A DNA stretch of 64,000 bases from JAOSJL01 sp963704035 (GCA_963704035.1 CAVPGR010000004.1:992001-1056000), one strand, 5' to 3'; counted from the first letter of the stretch, positions 18,886-27,510 are shown. The notes: a model not told the origin generated them from the letters alone. Translations and numbers: made by a program.

Positions 18886-19668
18886 GTGGTTCGGTCACTG
18901 CTCGCGGACTGGTACGCGCGTCACGGCCGCCACGACCTCCCGTGGCGCGCCGTCCGTGACCGATGGTCCGTGCTCGTCACCGAGGTGATGCTGCAGCAGA
19001 CCCCCGTCGCCCGCGTCGAGAAGGGCTGGGCACGCTTCCTCGCGCTCTTCCCGACGCCGACCGACGCCGCCGAGGCCGGACCGGGAGCCGTCATCTCGGC
19101 CTGGGGGAATCTCGGCTATCCGCGCCGGGCACGGCGGCTGTACGACAGTGCGGTGATCATCACCCGCTACGGCTGGCCACGGAATCTCGAAGACCTTCCC
19201 GGAGTCGGCCGCTACACCGCAGCCGCGCTGCGCGCACAGGTCGATGACGCCAACATTCCGGCCATCGAGGTCAACATCCGTCGGGTCTGCGAACGTGTCG
19301 AAGGACACCGCCTCACGATCCGCGACGCCGAAGAAGCTTTCGGCCGCCTGGGCCGTGGGTTGCACGGGCGCGATCGGTTCTTGGCGCTGATGGACCTGGG
19401 AGCAACCGTGTGCACGGCGAGCGACCCGTCATGTGTGGAGTGCCCACTCCGACGCCGTTGTGCCACGAAAGGGGTGCTGGTCGACGAAACCCGTTCCCGC
19501 CAGGCGCGCTACGAGGGTTCGTTCCGTCAGTGTCGTGGCGACGTCCTCCGAACGCTTCGCGCCGCAGCGAAACCGGTATCGATCGTCGAACTGGACAACA
19601 AGGCTCTGTGCTCGCTCGTAGACGACGGCCTCGCGGTGGTGAAGGGATCGACCGCGTCACTCCCCTAG
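18886..19668 (+). CDS. mutY: A/G-specific adenine glycosylase-like protein (MutY family)
   Basis: 260 aa base-excision repair glycosylase that would remove adenine opposite 8-oxoguanine. Visible are VTEVMLQQT (catalytic Glu), the helix-hairpin-helix LPGVGRYTAAAL and the [4Fe-4S] cysteines in the pattern C-x6-C-x2-C-x5-C (VCTASDPSCVECPLRRRC). The position of the usual catalytic Asp (LDGN in E. coli MutY) reads IEVN, with Glu replacing Asp. The C-terminal 8-oxoG-recognition domain is replaced by a short winged-helix-like tail, as in some actinobacterial members. The start is GTG 18886; longer frames run into pknB. It converges with pabA with a 12-nt overlap and interrupts the usual pknB-pabA adjacency. 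Confidence 0.85.
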   Translation: MVRSLLADWYARHGRHDLPWRAVRDRWSVLVTEVMLQQTPVARVEKGWARFLALFPTPTDAAEAGPGAVISAWGNLGYPRRARRLYDSAVIITRYGWPRNLEDLPGVGRYTAAALRAQVDDANIPAIEVNIRRVCERVEGHRLTIRDAEEAFGRLGRGLHGRDRFLALMDLGATVCTASDPSCVECPLRRRCATKGVLVDETRSRQARYEGSFRQCRGDVLRTLRAAAKPVSIVELDNKALCSLVDDGLAVVKGSTASLP

Positions 19669-20244
19669 AGCGTCGACACCGAGGAAGTTGGCGAGGATGC
19701 GGTGCCCGTGTTCGGTGAGGATCGACTCGGGATGGAACTGAACGCCCTCGACCGGCAACTCGCGGTGCCGCAGACCCATGACGAGTCCGTCGGTTTCGGC
19801 ACTGATCTCGAGTTCCGGAGGAACGGAGGCGCGGTCCACGACGAGTGAGTGGTACCGGGTTGCCGTGAGGGGTGTCGGCACGCCGACGAACACACCACGC
19901 TGATCGTGATCGATGTCGGAGGTCTTCCCGTGCATCACGGCGGGTGCCCGCACGACCGACGCTCCGTAGACCTCGCCGATGCACTGGTGACCGAGACAGA
20001 CGCCGAGTACGGGGATTCCCTGCTCCGCAAAGGCTGCAACGGCCTCGTTGGACCGACCGGCCTCGGCGGGACGACCGGGGCCCGGCGAGATGAGCACACG
20101 ATCGGGCTCGAAGCTGCGCATCTCGTCGAGCGTGATGTCGTCATGGCGGTGGACCCGGGGCTCGGCCCCGAGCTCCCCCAGGTACTGCACGAGGTTGTAG
20201 ACGAACGAGTCGTAGTTGTCGAGCACCAGAACGCGGGTTCCCAC
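19657..20244 (-). CDS. pabA: Glutamine amidotransferase subunit of anthranilate/aminodeoxychorismate synthase (TrpG/PabA)
   Basis: 195 aa class I glutamine amidotransferase that supplies ammonia for anthranilate or 4-amino-4-deoxychorismate. The N-terminus LVLDNYDSFVYNLVQYL is diagnostic. The oxyanion segment SPGPGRP, nucleophile Cys in GVCLGHQ and the His-Glu pair in FHPESI are present. The start is GTG 20244; the long extension upstream is a shadow of the DUF881 gene. In many actinobacteria this gene lies next to pknB and the DUF881/crgA pair, as here. Whether it serves folate, tryptophan or both cannot be decided without the partner subunit, which is not in the window. Confidence 0.93.
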   Translation of the reverse strand: MGTRVLVLDNYDSFVYNLVQYLGELGAEPRVHRHDDITLDEMRSFEPDRVLISPGPGRPAEAGRSNEAVAAFAEQGIPVLGVCLGHQCIGEVYGASVVRAPAVMHGKTSDIDHDQRGVFVGVPTPLTATRYHSLVVDRASVPPELEISAETDGLVMGLRHRELPVEGVQFHPESILTEHGHRILANFLGVDALGE

Positions 20245-20270
20245 GAGGAACAACGCTAACCCGTGGAGAA

Positions 20271-20969
20271 CTAGCGCTGTTCGGCGAATTCGAGTGCGGC
20301 GGAACCCTCGTAGGCCGGAACCTCGAGGTCCGTTCCCACCTCGACGTCGAACCCGAGTCGGAACGCCTCGGCATCGCGCCCGAAGCGATCGACGAGTTCG
20401 TCCTCCCCGAAACGCTCGAGCATCACCTCCGGCGGGCCGATCGCCGTGAAGACGTAGGGCGGGGAGTGCACCGTTCCGTCGATGAGCAGGGTGTTCCCGA
20501 CACACAAGAGCGCGCTCGTCGCGACGACCCGCTCCCCGTTCACCGCAATGGCCCCGGCCCCGGCACCCCACAGACCGTTGACCACGGCGTGGACATCCCC
20601 GGAGTGAATGAGCAGATCGTTGCGGTTTCCGCTCGGCGCCTTCGCCAGCGACGAATCCCGGAGGGTGACCACCAGACCGTCCCCTTCGCTAGGTTCGAAC
20701 CCTGCACGAGTCCGTGCGGCGTCGACCTGCTCACGCACCGCCTCGACCTGAGCGGCACCGCTCTGGACATCGTCGATCGCGCCGCGCAGAATCGCCGTCT
20801 CCTCGCGGAGGACCTCGGCGCGCGACTGCTCTCTCTGAATGAGTGTCGCCAGGCGCGCCCGCTCGGGAACGTCGGTTGTCGGATCGGCCGGCGGGGGATC
20901 ACGGAAGACGAGCACGGCGATGAATCCGACGCAGGCCAGTCCGAGCACCAGCCATCCGCGATCGCGCAC
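20271..20969 (-). CDS. DUF881 family membrane-anchored protein
   Basis: 233 aa with an N-terminal membrane helix (WLVLGLACVGFIAVLVF), a coiled-coil stretch (~45-85) and a C-terminal DUF881 domain (GLVVTLRDSS, NDLLIHSGDVHAVVNGLWGAGAGAIAVNGERV, GPPEVMLERF). Members resemble a FtsL/DivIC-like membrane plus coiled-coil layout and sit beside crgA in the division locus; the biochemical role is unknown. Divergent from crgA, with 12 bp between starts, so the two promoters must overlap the other gene. The start is GTG 20969. Confidence 0.88.
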   Translation of the reverse strand: MRDRGWLVLGLACVGFIAVLVFRDPPPADPTTDVPERARLATLIQREQSRAEVLREETAILRGAIDDVQSGAAQVEAVREQVDAARTRAGFEPSEGDGLVVTLRDSSLAKAPSGNRNDLLIHSGDVHAVVNGLWGAGAGAIAVNGERVVATSALLCVGNTLLIDGTVHSPPYVFTAIGPPEVMLERFGEDELVDRFGRDAEAFRLGFDVEVGTDLEVPAYEGSAALEFAEQR

Positions 20970-20981
20970 TAGCCTCGCCTC

Positions 20982-21212
20982 GTGCCCCGCTCGAAGAGCA
21001 AACGTTCGCGGTACACGCCGCCGCCACCCAAGAAGGCGCCGCCGTCACCGCTGTGGTGGGCGTCGACGATGTTCACACTCATGGCCGTCGGCCTCCTCGT
21101 CGTCGTGGCGAACTACCTGAACGCGCTGCCCGGAGACTTCGAGACCCGGTACCTCTTCTTGGGCCTCGGTCTGGTCACCGCCGGCTTCATCATGACCACG
21201 CGCTACCGGTAG
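20982..21212 (+). CDS. crgA: Cell division protein CrgA
   Basis: 76 aa. A basic, Pro-rich N-terminus (PRSKSKRSRYTPPPP) is followed by two membrane helices (WWASTMFTLMAVGLLVVVANYL and YLFLGLGLVTAGFIMTTRYR) joined by the short loop NALPGDFET. This is the standard CrgA design. CrgA recruits wall-synthesis proteins to the FtsZ ring in actinobacteria. The start is GTG 20982. A strong hairpin lies just downstream. Confidence 0.95.
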   Translation: MPRSKSKRSRYTPPPPKKAPPSPLWWASTMFTLMAVGLLVVVANYLNALPGDFETRYLFLGLGLVTAGFIMTTRYR

Positions 21213-21235
21213 CGCGCCACCCGAGACGAGGGAAA

Positions 21236-21258
21236 GCGCCGCAGGTATCCTGCGGCGC
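21236..21258 (+). terminator. Hairpin downstream of crgA, probable terminator
   Basis: A perfect inverted repeat, stem GCGCCGCAGG with loop TAT, lies 24 bp after the crgA stop. No T-tract follows, which is common for actinobacterial terminators. Confidence 0.6.
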
Positions 21259-21308
21259 CCGAGGCGAGGAAATGGGAAAGGCGGAAAATACAGATAACAC
21301 TCTTGTAA

Positions 21309-21341
21309 TTACCCACAGAGTTGTCCACAGGTTGTGGACAG
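21309..21341. promoter_or_regulatory. Cluster of three DnaA-box-like sites
   Basis: Three 9-mers close to the DnaA-box consensus TTATCCACA occur in 33 bp: TTACCCACA (21,309-21,317, + strand), TTGTCCACA (21,321-21,329, +) and CTGTCCACA (21,333-21,341, - strand). Starts are 12 bp apart, about one helical turn, and the last two are inverted. An AT-richer segment (GAAAATACAGATAACACTC) lies just before. The cluster sits in the 154-bp gap between crgA and a convergent small gene. It could be a DnaA-regulated or titration site, or part of an origin; dnaA/dnaN are not in this window. Confidence 0.55.
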
Positions 21342-21366
21342 CCTACCGGGGCCGAATCCGGGAGGC

Positions 21367-21636
21367 TCACCATCGCCCCTCCTCGACCACCAGCGCCATG
21401 TCCTCGCGGCAGTGCCGCGGTGCCTCGGGCTCCTCGTCGCCGGGAGCGGCGGTCATCGTGACCTCGGCGAAACACACGATGCAGCGGTAGCGGTAGTCGA
21501 CGGGCCGGATGTCGTCGGGGTCGGGCTCCTCGGGTGGAACGAACGAGTGGAACATCCGCACGAACCACGCCGCGAGCAGATAGATGCACAATGCCGCCCC
21601 GATGGCGAGCGCCACACGAACCCCGGTCCACAGCAT
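21367..21636 (-). CDS. Small membrane protein with a possible zinc-binding C-terminus
   Basis: 89 aa, no family recognised. One N-terminal membrane helix (VRVALAIGAALCIYLLAAWFV) precedes an acidic soluble part with CIVC and HC, a spacing that could bind one metal ion. The start is ATG 21636, 22 bp after the thiolase stop and on the same strand, so it is probably the second gene of that operon. Confidence 0.6.
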   Translation of the reverse strand: MLWTGVRVALAIGAALCIYLLAAWFVRMFHSFVPPEEPDPDDIRPVDYRYRCIVCFAEVTMTAAPGDEEPEAPRHCREDMALVVEEGRW

Positions 21637-21657
21637 GCGGTCGGCCCGGGGCCCCGC

Positions 21658-22815
21658 TCAGAGCCGCTCGATGATCGTGGCGTTGGCCATCCCGCCACCC
21701 TCGCACATGGTCTGGAGGCCCCAGCGCTTGCCGGTGCGCTCGAGCTCGTTGACGAGGGTGGTCATGAGCCGCGCCCCCGAACAACCCAGCGGGTGACCCA
21801 ACGCGATGGCCCCGCCGTTGGGGTTGACCCGGTCCATGTCGGGGTGGTGCTCGGCAGCCCAGGCGAGAACGACCGGTGCGAACGCCTCGTTGATCTCGAC
21901 GAGGCCGATGTCGTCGAGAGACCTGCCGGCGCGTTCGAGCACGGCGGAAGTGGCCGGGATCGGCGCTGTGAGCATGAGAACCGGATCGGCCCCGGCGACC
22001 GCGAACGAATCGAAGCGCGCGCGAGGCGTCACACCCAGCTCCGCAGCCTTCTCCTCGCTCATGACCAGCACAGCGGCAGCGCCATCGCTGATCTGTGACG
22101 AATTACCGGCGGTGATGACGCCATCCTCCTTGAACGCGGGCTTCAGCTGGGCGAGCTTCTCGACCGTCGTGCCGCGACGGAATGTCTCGTCGACGGAAAA
22201 CGTCGTGTCGCCGTCGTCGGTGGTCACGGGAACACCCACGATCTCCTTCTCGAATCGCCCTTCGTCGGTCGCCTGAGCTGCGAGGGTCTGCGACCGCACC
22301 GAGAACTCGTCGAGAGCCTCGCGGGACAAGCCCCACTTCTCGGCGATGAGCTCGGCGGAGATCCCCTGCGGAACCATGTCGGGATAACGGGTCATCAGAT
22401 CGTCGGAGAAGGGCAAACCCCAGTCACCCATGATCGACGCACCCATGGGAACCCGACTCATGGACTCCACGCCGGCGGCGATCACGACGTCGTAGGCGCC
22501 GGCCATCACACCCTGCGCCGCGAAGTGTGCCGCTTGCTGGGAAGAGCCGCACTGACGGTCGATGCTCGTCCCGGGCACAGTGTCGGGGAAGCCGGCGGTG
22601 AGGGTGATGTTGCGGGCGATGTTGATTCCCTGCTCTCCCACCTGCATCACACAGCCCATGATCACGTCCTCGACGAGAGCAGGATCGAGATCGTTGCGGT
22701 TGACGAGCTCCCGGAGTGTGATCGCCGCGAGGTCGACAGGGTGCGTGCCCTGGAGCGAGCCGTTGCGCTTCCCCATCGGGGTGCGGACTGCATCGACGAT
22801 GACGGCCGTGGGCAT
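21658..22815 (-). CDS. Acetyl-CoA C-acyltransferase (thiolase)
   Basis: 385 aa thiolase II family enzyme for the last step of fatty-acid beta-oxidation or for acetoacetyl-CoA formation. Present are the acylated cysteine in DRQCGSSQQAAHFAAQ, the NEAFAPV motif and the proton-abstracting region GGAIALGHPLGCSGAR, with the C-terminal CEGGGMANA loop. The start is ATG 22815 (MPTAVIVDAVRTPMGKRNG) with a strong CAGGAGG just upstream; a longer frame to 22,902 lacks homology. Divergent from the thioesterase gene. Confidence 0.93.
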   Translation of the reverse strand: MPTAVIVDAVRTPMGKRNGSLQGTHPVDLAAITLRELVNRNDLDPALVEDVIMGCVMQVGEQGINIARNITLTAGFPDTVPGTSIDRQCGSSQQAAHFAAQGVMAGAYDVVIAAGVESMSRVPMGASIMGDWGLPFSDDLMTRYPDMVPQGISAELIAEKWGLSREALDEFSVRSQTLAAQATDEGRFEKEIVGVPVTTDDGDTTFSVDETFRRGTTVEKLAQLKPAFKEDGVITAGNSSQISDGAAAVLVMSEEKAAELGVTPRARFDSFAVAGADPVLMLTAPIPATSAVLERAGRSLDDIGLVEINEAFAPVVLAWAAEHHPDMDRVNPNGGAIALGHPLGCSGARLMTTLVNELERTGKRWGLQTMCEGGGMANATIIERL

Positions 22816-22888
22816 GGTTCCTCCTGGAAGCGAGCGGTCGCGCCACGCGTGCTGAGCGCGGCGGAATTTCACATTATCGTCGGCGGGC

Positions 22889-23296
22889 ATGCCGCGGAAC
22901 ATGGACGATCAACTGGGCAACGGCGGCATGCTGCTCCTCGACACGTTGGGCGTGAGGTTCGACGAGTACGGAGAGGGCTGGGCTGGTGCCACGTGGACCC
23001 CGACCGATTCGTGTGTCAACCCGATCGGTGTCGTGCAGGCAGGCGTCCACGCCGTGGTGCTCGACGCCGCCTGCAACTTCGCGCTGCTCGCCGGCCTGGA
23101 GCGCGGCGAGCACGGCGTCACGATCGAGATGAAGGTCGCCAACATGCGCGCGGCGATCGTCGACGACGTTCTGAAGGTCCGCGCCGACGCACTGCGCATC
23201 GGCGGCAGCGTCGCCCATCTGGAGGCGACCGTGAGCACCGAAGGCGGCGAAGTCGTGTCGAAGGCGTCGGCCACCTTCGCCGTCCAGCGCACGTGA
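22889..23296 (+). CDS. PaaI-type thioesterase (hotdog fold)
   Basis: 135 aa single hotdog domain. The pattern WTPTDSCVNPIGVVQAGVHAVVLDAACNFALLAGLE matches the PaaI/YbgC-type acyl-CoA thioesterase fold, with the central helix after NPIGVVQAG. It would hydrolyse an acyl-CoA, fitting its position divergent to a thiolase. The start is ATG 22889 (MPRNMDD). Confidence 0.85.
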   Translation: MPRNMDDQLGNGGMLLLDTLGVRFDEYGEGWAGATWTPTDSCVNPIGVVQAGVHAVVLDAACNFALLAGLERGEHGVTIEMKVANMRAAIVDDVLKVRADALRIGGSVAHLEATVSTEGGEVVSKASATFAVQRT

Positions 23297-23312
23297 TCTG
23301 CACGTAATCTGC

Positions 23313-25163
23313 CTACACCGCCTCCTCGCGGGGCGGTTCCCATTCGTCGCCACCGGACGCGACCGCGGCAGGAAGCGTGAACGAGAAGGTGGATCCGATA
23401 CCGAGGATGCTGTCGACCCACACCTCACCACCGTGCAGTTCGACGAAGCGCCGTACGATCGACAAGCCGATTCCGGTCCCGCGTCGGGCACGATCGCTGG
23501 CACCCACCTGGTAGAAGCGTTCGAAGACCTGGTCGATCTCGTCGGGAGGTATGCCCTCGCCCTCGTCGGACACCGACACCTGCACGTCGGTACCGGACCG
23601 TTCGGCGGTGATCGTCACCGTCGTATCGCTCTCTGAGTACTTCACGGCGTTCGTGAGCAGATTCGTCAGTACCTGACCGATGGCATCGGGGTCGGCGACC
23701 ACGGACAGGTGTTTCGGCACGTGCACCCGCAGCGTGTGGTCGGCCAATACCGGCTCGAGGTCGGTGGCCACGGTGCTGATGACTCCGGCGAGCGAACACA
23801 GCCGCGGCCGAACTTCGGCGCGGTTGGCCTCGACGCGGGTGAAGTCGAGGAGCTGCTCGATCAGGCGGGCGAGCTCGTCGGCGTTCGCCGATGCCCTGCC
23901 GAGAAGCTCGCGTCTCTGGGCCTCCTCGAGACGATCCCAGTGCAACAGGACCGTGTCGACGAAACCCTTCACGGCGGTGAGCGGTGTTCGAAGTTCATGG
24001 CTCACCATGCCGAGGAACTCGCTCTTGAGACGGTCGGCTTCTTCGAGGCGCAGTGCCGCCTCCTTCTCCCGCTGGTACGCCTGGGCCCGGGCGATGACCA
24101 TCGCCGCCTGCTCCGCATAGGCCTCGAGAAGAAATCGTTCTTCGTCCGATCCGGCGCCGGACCGGTCGAACAGGACGCTCATGACACCAATCGAATCGGG
24201 ACCGGGGCCGAGGGGGACCACGACCAGCGACTCCACGCTGGCGCCGCGGAATTCGGAGCGCCAGTCGGCCGCCCAGCCGCTGAACGACGGATCGTTGCCG
24301 ATGTCCTCCACGATGATCGAGCGACCGGTCCGCATCGCTCGCACGAGTGGCGAGTCGTCGCCCGCCTCGAGCTCACGGCGGGTGTACTCGTCGATCTGCT
24401 CCTCGTCCCAACCCCAGTTGGACGCCGGTCCGGTGAGCACGAGGTGGCCACCCTCGCTGAGCATGATCGCGGTGGCTTTCGCGTCGACCGCGGTCGTGAC
24501 CGCGGCGGCGATCGACTCCAGCGTCGCCGAGAGGTCGGGTTGTGGCGACACTCCGCGAAGCGCCTCATAGAGCCGGCCGAAGTGCTGGACCTGGCTGCGG
24601 CGCTCCGCCGAGAGTCGGTCGGCGACGAGAGCCACACCGAAGAAGCACACCGTGGCCGTCACGAGGACCACCGGCTCCATCCGGGAGGCGGAGGGCGCCA
24701 GCGCCTGCGAAATCCAGGTGAGAGCGCTCGCCACCCCGGCGGTGGCGAGGCCGGCGAGAAGGCCCCAGGCGATGGCGCTGAACAGCACGCCGATGACATA
24801 GGGCAACAGGGCCAGGCCGAGCGCGTCGGGAACGAACAGAGTCACCAGGAAGAGCACGCTGATTCCCAGCACCGCGTTGATGATGCTGGCGAGGTTGTTG
24901 TGCACCGGCGTGGCGATCAGGTCGACCGCCGTGGCCACGATCCCGTACCCGACGACAGAAGCCACGAGCAGCAGGCGATCCGCTGTGTCGATGCCCGGGA
25001 CGACCGCGAACGCACCCGCCACGACGGCGCAGAGCCCGAGGCGCACGGCGATACCCCGACGGTGGATGCGCTGAAGGTAGGGACGCGGCGGATCGAGGCT
25101 TCGCCGTGCCATGTGTGAGTGGCCGACCACCCACAGACGATGCCCTCTGCGCAGGTCGCGCAC
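23313..25163 (-). CDS. GAF-domain sensor histidine kinase (orphan)
   Basis: 616 aa. An N-terminal bundle of about five helices (LGLCAVVAGAFAVVPGI ... VLVTATVCFFGVALVAD) is followed by a GAF domain (~205-365), a HisKA dimerisation helix with the phospho-His in SHELRTPLTAVKGF, and a HATPase domain (N box NLLTNAVKY, G1 DEGEGIPP, G2 GTGIGLSI). The start may be 25163 or ATG 25112 (MARRSLDPP); the former adds a basic leader. No response regulator is adjacent, so its partner must be elsewhere. Confidence 0.88.
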   Translation of the reverse strand: MRDLRRGHRLWVVGHSHMARRSLDPPRPYLQRIHRRGIAVRLGLCAVVAGAFAVVPGIDTADRLLLVASVVGYGIVATAVDLIATPVHNNLASIINAVLGISVLFLVTLFVPDALGLALLPYVIGVLFSAIAWGLLAGLATAGVASALTWISQALAPSASRMEPVVLVTATVCFFGVALVADRLSAERRSQVQHFGRLYEALRGVSPQPDLSATLESIAAAVTTAVDAKATAIMLSEGGHLVLTGPASNWGWDEEQIDEYTRRELEAGDDSPLVRAMRTGRSIIVEDIGNDPSFSGWAADWRSEFRGASVESLVVVPLGPGPDSIGVMSVLFDRSGAGSDEERFLLEAYAEQAAMVIARAQAYQREKEAALRLEEADRLKSEFLGMVSHELRTPLTAVKGFVDTVLLHWDRLEEAQRRELLGRASANADELARLIEQLLDFTRVEANRAEVRPRLCSLAGVISTVATDLEPVLADHTLRVHVPKHLSVVADPDAIGQVLTNLLTNAVKYSESDTTVTITAERSGTDVQVSVSDEGEGIPPDEIDQVFERFYQVGASDRARRGTGIGLSIVRRFVELHGGEVWVDSILGIGSTFSFTLPAAVASGGDEWEPPREEAV

Positions 25164-25223
25164 AATGGCCCAGATCTGTCCATATTCATGGTCCGTTCGG
25201 ACTAGTTACAGAGACAGGCCTGT

Positions 25224-26405
25224 TCAGCCAGGCGTCGCAACCTGCGTGTCGGGTCGGAAGGCCGCCCAGGCGAACCAGAACGTGTCCACATGCGCGATCG
25301 GGATGAGCCGTGAGCCGGCGAGAGGCCCGTCGATCGCAACGCCGAGCACGTTCCACGACGTCCCGGTCTCCTGGTCGGAGAAGCCCTGGCCCGAGGCCTC
25401 GAAGGTGAGACGCTGCCCGTCCAGCACGGTCTCGAACACACCGGTGGCCCCGACGTCGCGCCCCTCGGCGATGTCTCCCGCGTCGAGCGCGGAGGACACA
25501 CCGGGCTTCAACCAGGCCACGACCTTTCTGCCTCCGACGTCCGTTTCGATGACGCGCCGTTCGAACAGGTCGCTCAACAAAATGGCGGTCGACCCATCGC
25601 CGTCGCCGATTCCGAGAACACGTTCCTTGGCGGCGAAGCGCCCGTCGGTCTCGCCTTCGAAGGCGAAGGGGGGGTCATCGAGGCTGTCGTAGCCGGGGTA
25701 GGGATTCTGCCCGTAGCTACGGGTGTGGCCCGTGTCGCGGCTCAACACGAGGCCGTCGGGGTTCGCTTCCATCCAGTCCGACCACGCGACCACCGAGACG
25801 GGAATGACCTCGACGCTCTCCCCCACGAGGGTGCCCACGATCGCCTCGCCGGTGAAGTGGCTCCACAGGGACTCGGTCTGGCGGTCATACATAACCAGCG
25901 CCGAGCGGTAGAGGGAGCCCGAGGTCCCGAAATCGAGGATGCGGTCTCCGAGTCGGCGGTCATAACCGATCGCCGAGTTGCACAACGGGCAGTACGACAC
26001 GGTGACGGGTACTCCGCCGACCGAGTCGTTGACGATCTCGTGCCACGTCATGATCTGGATGGGATAGGCGCGGGCCTCGCCATCGACCTCGAGAGCCAGG
26101 ACCGGCTCGTCGTCGGCGAGGTAGCCGACGTCCGACGGCTTCAGGAACTTCGGGTCGTCGATCGGCGGAATGCCGTCGGGCGGCGGCCCGCCGGAGCGGA
26201 TCTCGCCGACGTCGACGAGTGGGGCCCCGAACTCGTCGGATTCCGGATCAACAAGGGCCGAGGCCACGACCTCGGGCTCACTCGACTCGATCTGCTCCAC
26301 GGTCACGGGGGTCGGCTCCGAACCTTCCTCGGATCCCAAACCCGACGAGCACGCCACGGCGAGGACCGCAACCGCCGCAATGACGAGGCGCATCCGAGTA
26401 CCCAC
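25224..26405 (-). CDS. DUF3179 domain lipoprotein
   Basis: 393 aa. A signal peptide ends in a lipobox (AVLAVACSSG), followed by an acidic linker and the DUF3179 core (VLALEVDGEARAYPIQIMTWHEIVND, VTVSYCPLCNSAIGYDR, LWSHFTGEAIVG, TSWNVLGVAIDGPLAGSRL). Function is unknown for the family. The conserved YCPLCNS cysteines suggest metal or redox chemistry outside the membrane. Followed on the same strand by the histidine kinase. Confidence 0.85.
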   Translation of the reverse strand: MGTRMRLVIAAVAVLAVACSSGLGSEEGSEPTPVTVEQIESSEPEVVASALVDPESDEFGAPLVDVGEIRSGGPPPDGIPPIDDPKFLKPSDVGYLADDEPVLALEVDGEARAYPIQIMTWHEIVNDSVGGVPVTVSYCPLCNSAIGYDRRLGDRILDFGTSGSLYRSALVMYDRQTESLWSHFTGEAIVGTLVGESVEVIPVSVVAWSDWMEANPDGLVLSRDTGHTRSYGQNPYPGYDSLDDPPFAFEGETDGRFAAKERVLGIGDGDGSTAILLSDLFERRVIETDVGGRKVVAWLKPGVSSALDAGDIAEGRDVGATGVFETVLDGQRLTFEASGQGFSDQETGTSWNVLGVAIDGPLAGSRLIPIAHVDTFWFAWAAFRPDTQVATPG

Positions 26406-26440
26406 ACCTCCCGAACCCGCCGAGTCCCATCATTCCTTCC

Positions 26441-26722
26441 CTAGCTCGAATGTTCACTCAGTTCGTCGGCGAAGTGGCGCAGTCGGTCGAGCGCCTCGGG
26501 GGACGGTTCGTTGCACCCGCGCAGCGATTCCTTGATCGCCCGGTACGTCTCGGCCTCGAGTCCGCAGTCGCGACAGTCGTCGAGGTGTGCGCTCACCAGA
26601 CGCCTCGTCTGCGCGCCGGTTTCGCCGTCGAGATACGGCTGGAGGATGCGCGCCACTTCGGCACAGGTGGCAGGCGCGGACGGTCGGAGACGCCGCCGGA
26701 TCTTGACCCACAGACCTGTCAT
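26441..26722 (-). CDS. Zinc-finger anti-sigma factor
   Basis: 93 aa soluble protein with a zf-HC2-type anti-sigma domain: Cys in ATCAEV and the H-x3-C-x2-C motif AHLDDCRDC. No membrane helix, so a cytoplasmic RsrA-like or ZAS-type sensor is likely, possibly responsive to thiol stress. It overlaps the upstream sigma gene by 4 nt (26,719-26,722). Confidence 0.85.
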   Translation of the reverse strand: MTGLWVKIRRRLRPSAPATCAEVARILQPYLDGETGAQTRRLVSAHLDDCRDCGLEAETYRAIKESLRGCNEPSPEALDRLRHFADELSEHSS

Positions 26723-27402
26723 GACACTCCCCTGCTTCCGACGAAACCGTGACGTTCCAGGTGATCACGCATACGTCGGCGGGCGCGGCTCAGTCGACTC
26801 ATGACCGTGCCGACGGGTATGTCCAGCACGTCGGCCGCCTCGGCGTAGGTGAGACCGTCGATGTCGACGAGCTCGACGACGGCGCGGAACTTGTCGGGTA
26901 GGTCTGTGAACGCCGCCTCGACCTGCGGATCGAGCGCTCCACCCATGAAGTGTTCCTCGGGGCCGCTTTGCGCGGTTTCGGCGTCGTCGGACGCTACGCG
27001 CATCGCCTCGTCAGGATCTCGGAGGAGACCGGGGCGCATACGGCGAGTTCGGTTGATCTGGGCGTTGCGCATGATGGTCAGGAGCCAGGCCCGGGGGTGG
27101 CGGCCGTCGAAGCGGTCGATGGCGCGATAGGCGCGGAGAAGCGTGTCCTGAACGAGATCTTCGGCGTCGACCGTGGAGCGCGTGATCGACATGGCGACGC
27201 GAAAACACACTTCGAGCTCAGGCTTCACGTACCGGGCGAAGGCAGCGTCGGCGTCGAGCGTGCCGCGGTCGGCGGGCACGGGAACCGCAGAACCCGTGTC
27301 CCGCTGTTGGCTCACCTCTGTGCGCACGGATTCGGAACTCCGCGACGTCGGCTCGGTATTCCCCGGATCATTCCCGGTACCCCCAGCTGCCATGTGCTCC
27401 AT
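26719..27402 (-). CDS. ECF RNA polymerase sigma factor (SigH/SigR-like)
   Basis: 227 aa. After a ~50-residue low-complexity N-terminus come sigma-2 (FARYVKPELEVCFRVAMSITRSTVDAEDLVQDTLLRAYRAIDRF) and sigma-4 (FTDLPDKFRAVVELVDIDGLTYAEAADVLDIPVGTVMSRLSRARRRM). Coupled to the zinc-finger anti-sigma gene by a 4-nt overlap. The pair resembles the thiol-stress SigR/RsrA or SigH/RshA systems. The start is ATG 27402; the second Met, four codons in, is an alternative. Divergent from ccdA. Confidence 0.9.
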   Translation of the reverse strand: MEHMAAGGTGNDPGNTEPTSRSSESVRTEVSQQRDTGSAVPVPADRGTLDADAAFARYVKPELEVCFRVAMSITRSTVDAEDLVQDTLLRAYRAIDRFDGRHPRAWLLTIMRNAQINRTRRMRPGLLRDPDEAMRVASDDAETAQSGPEEHFMGGALDPQVEAAFTDLPDKFRAVVELVDIDGLTYAEAADVLDIPVGTVMSRLSRARRRMRDHLERHGFVGSRGVS

Positions 27403-27510
27403 CCTCGCGCCCGAGCTCCCTTCGACGGTCCCGGGCGAGGCCCGGCAGACGACCGCTGAGCCGTAGCCTTGTCACGGGAAGGGCACCGGGCCCCGGAGGG
27501 TTCCTGAACC

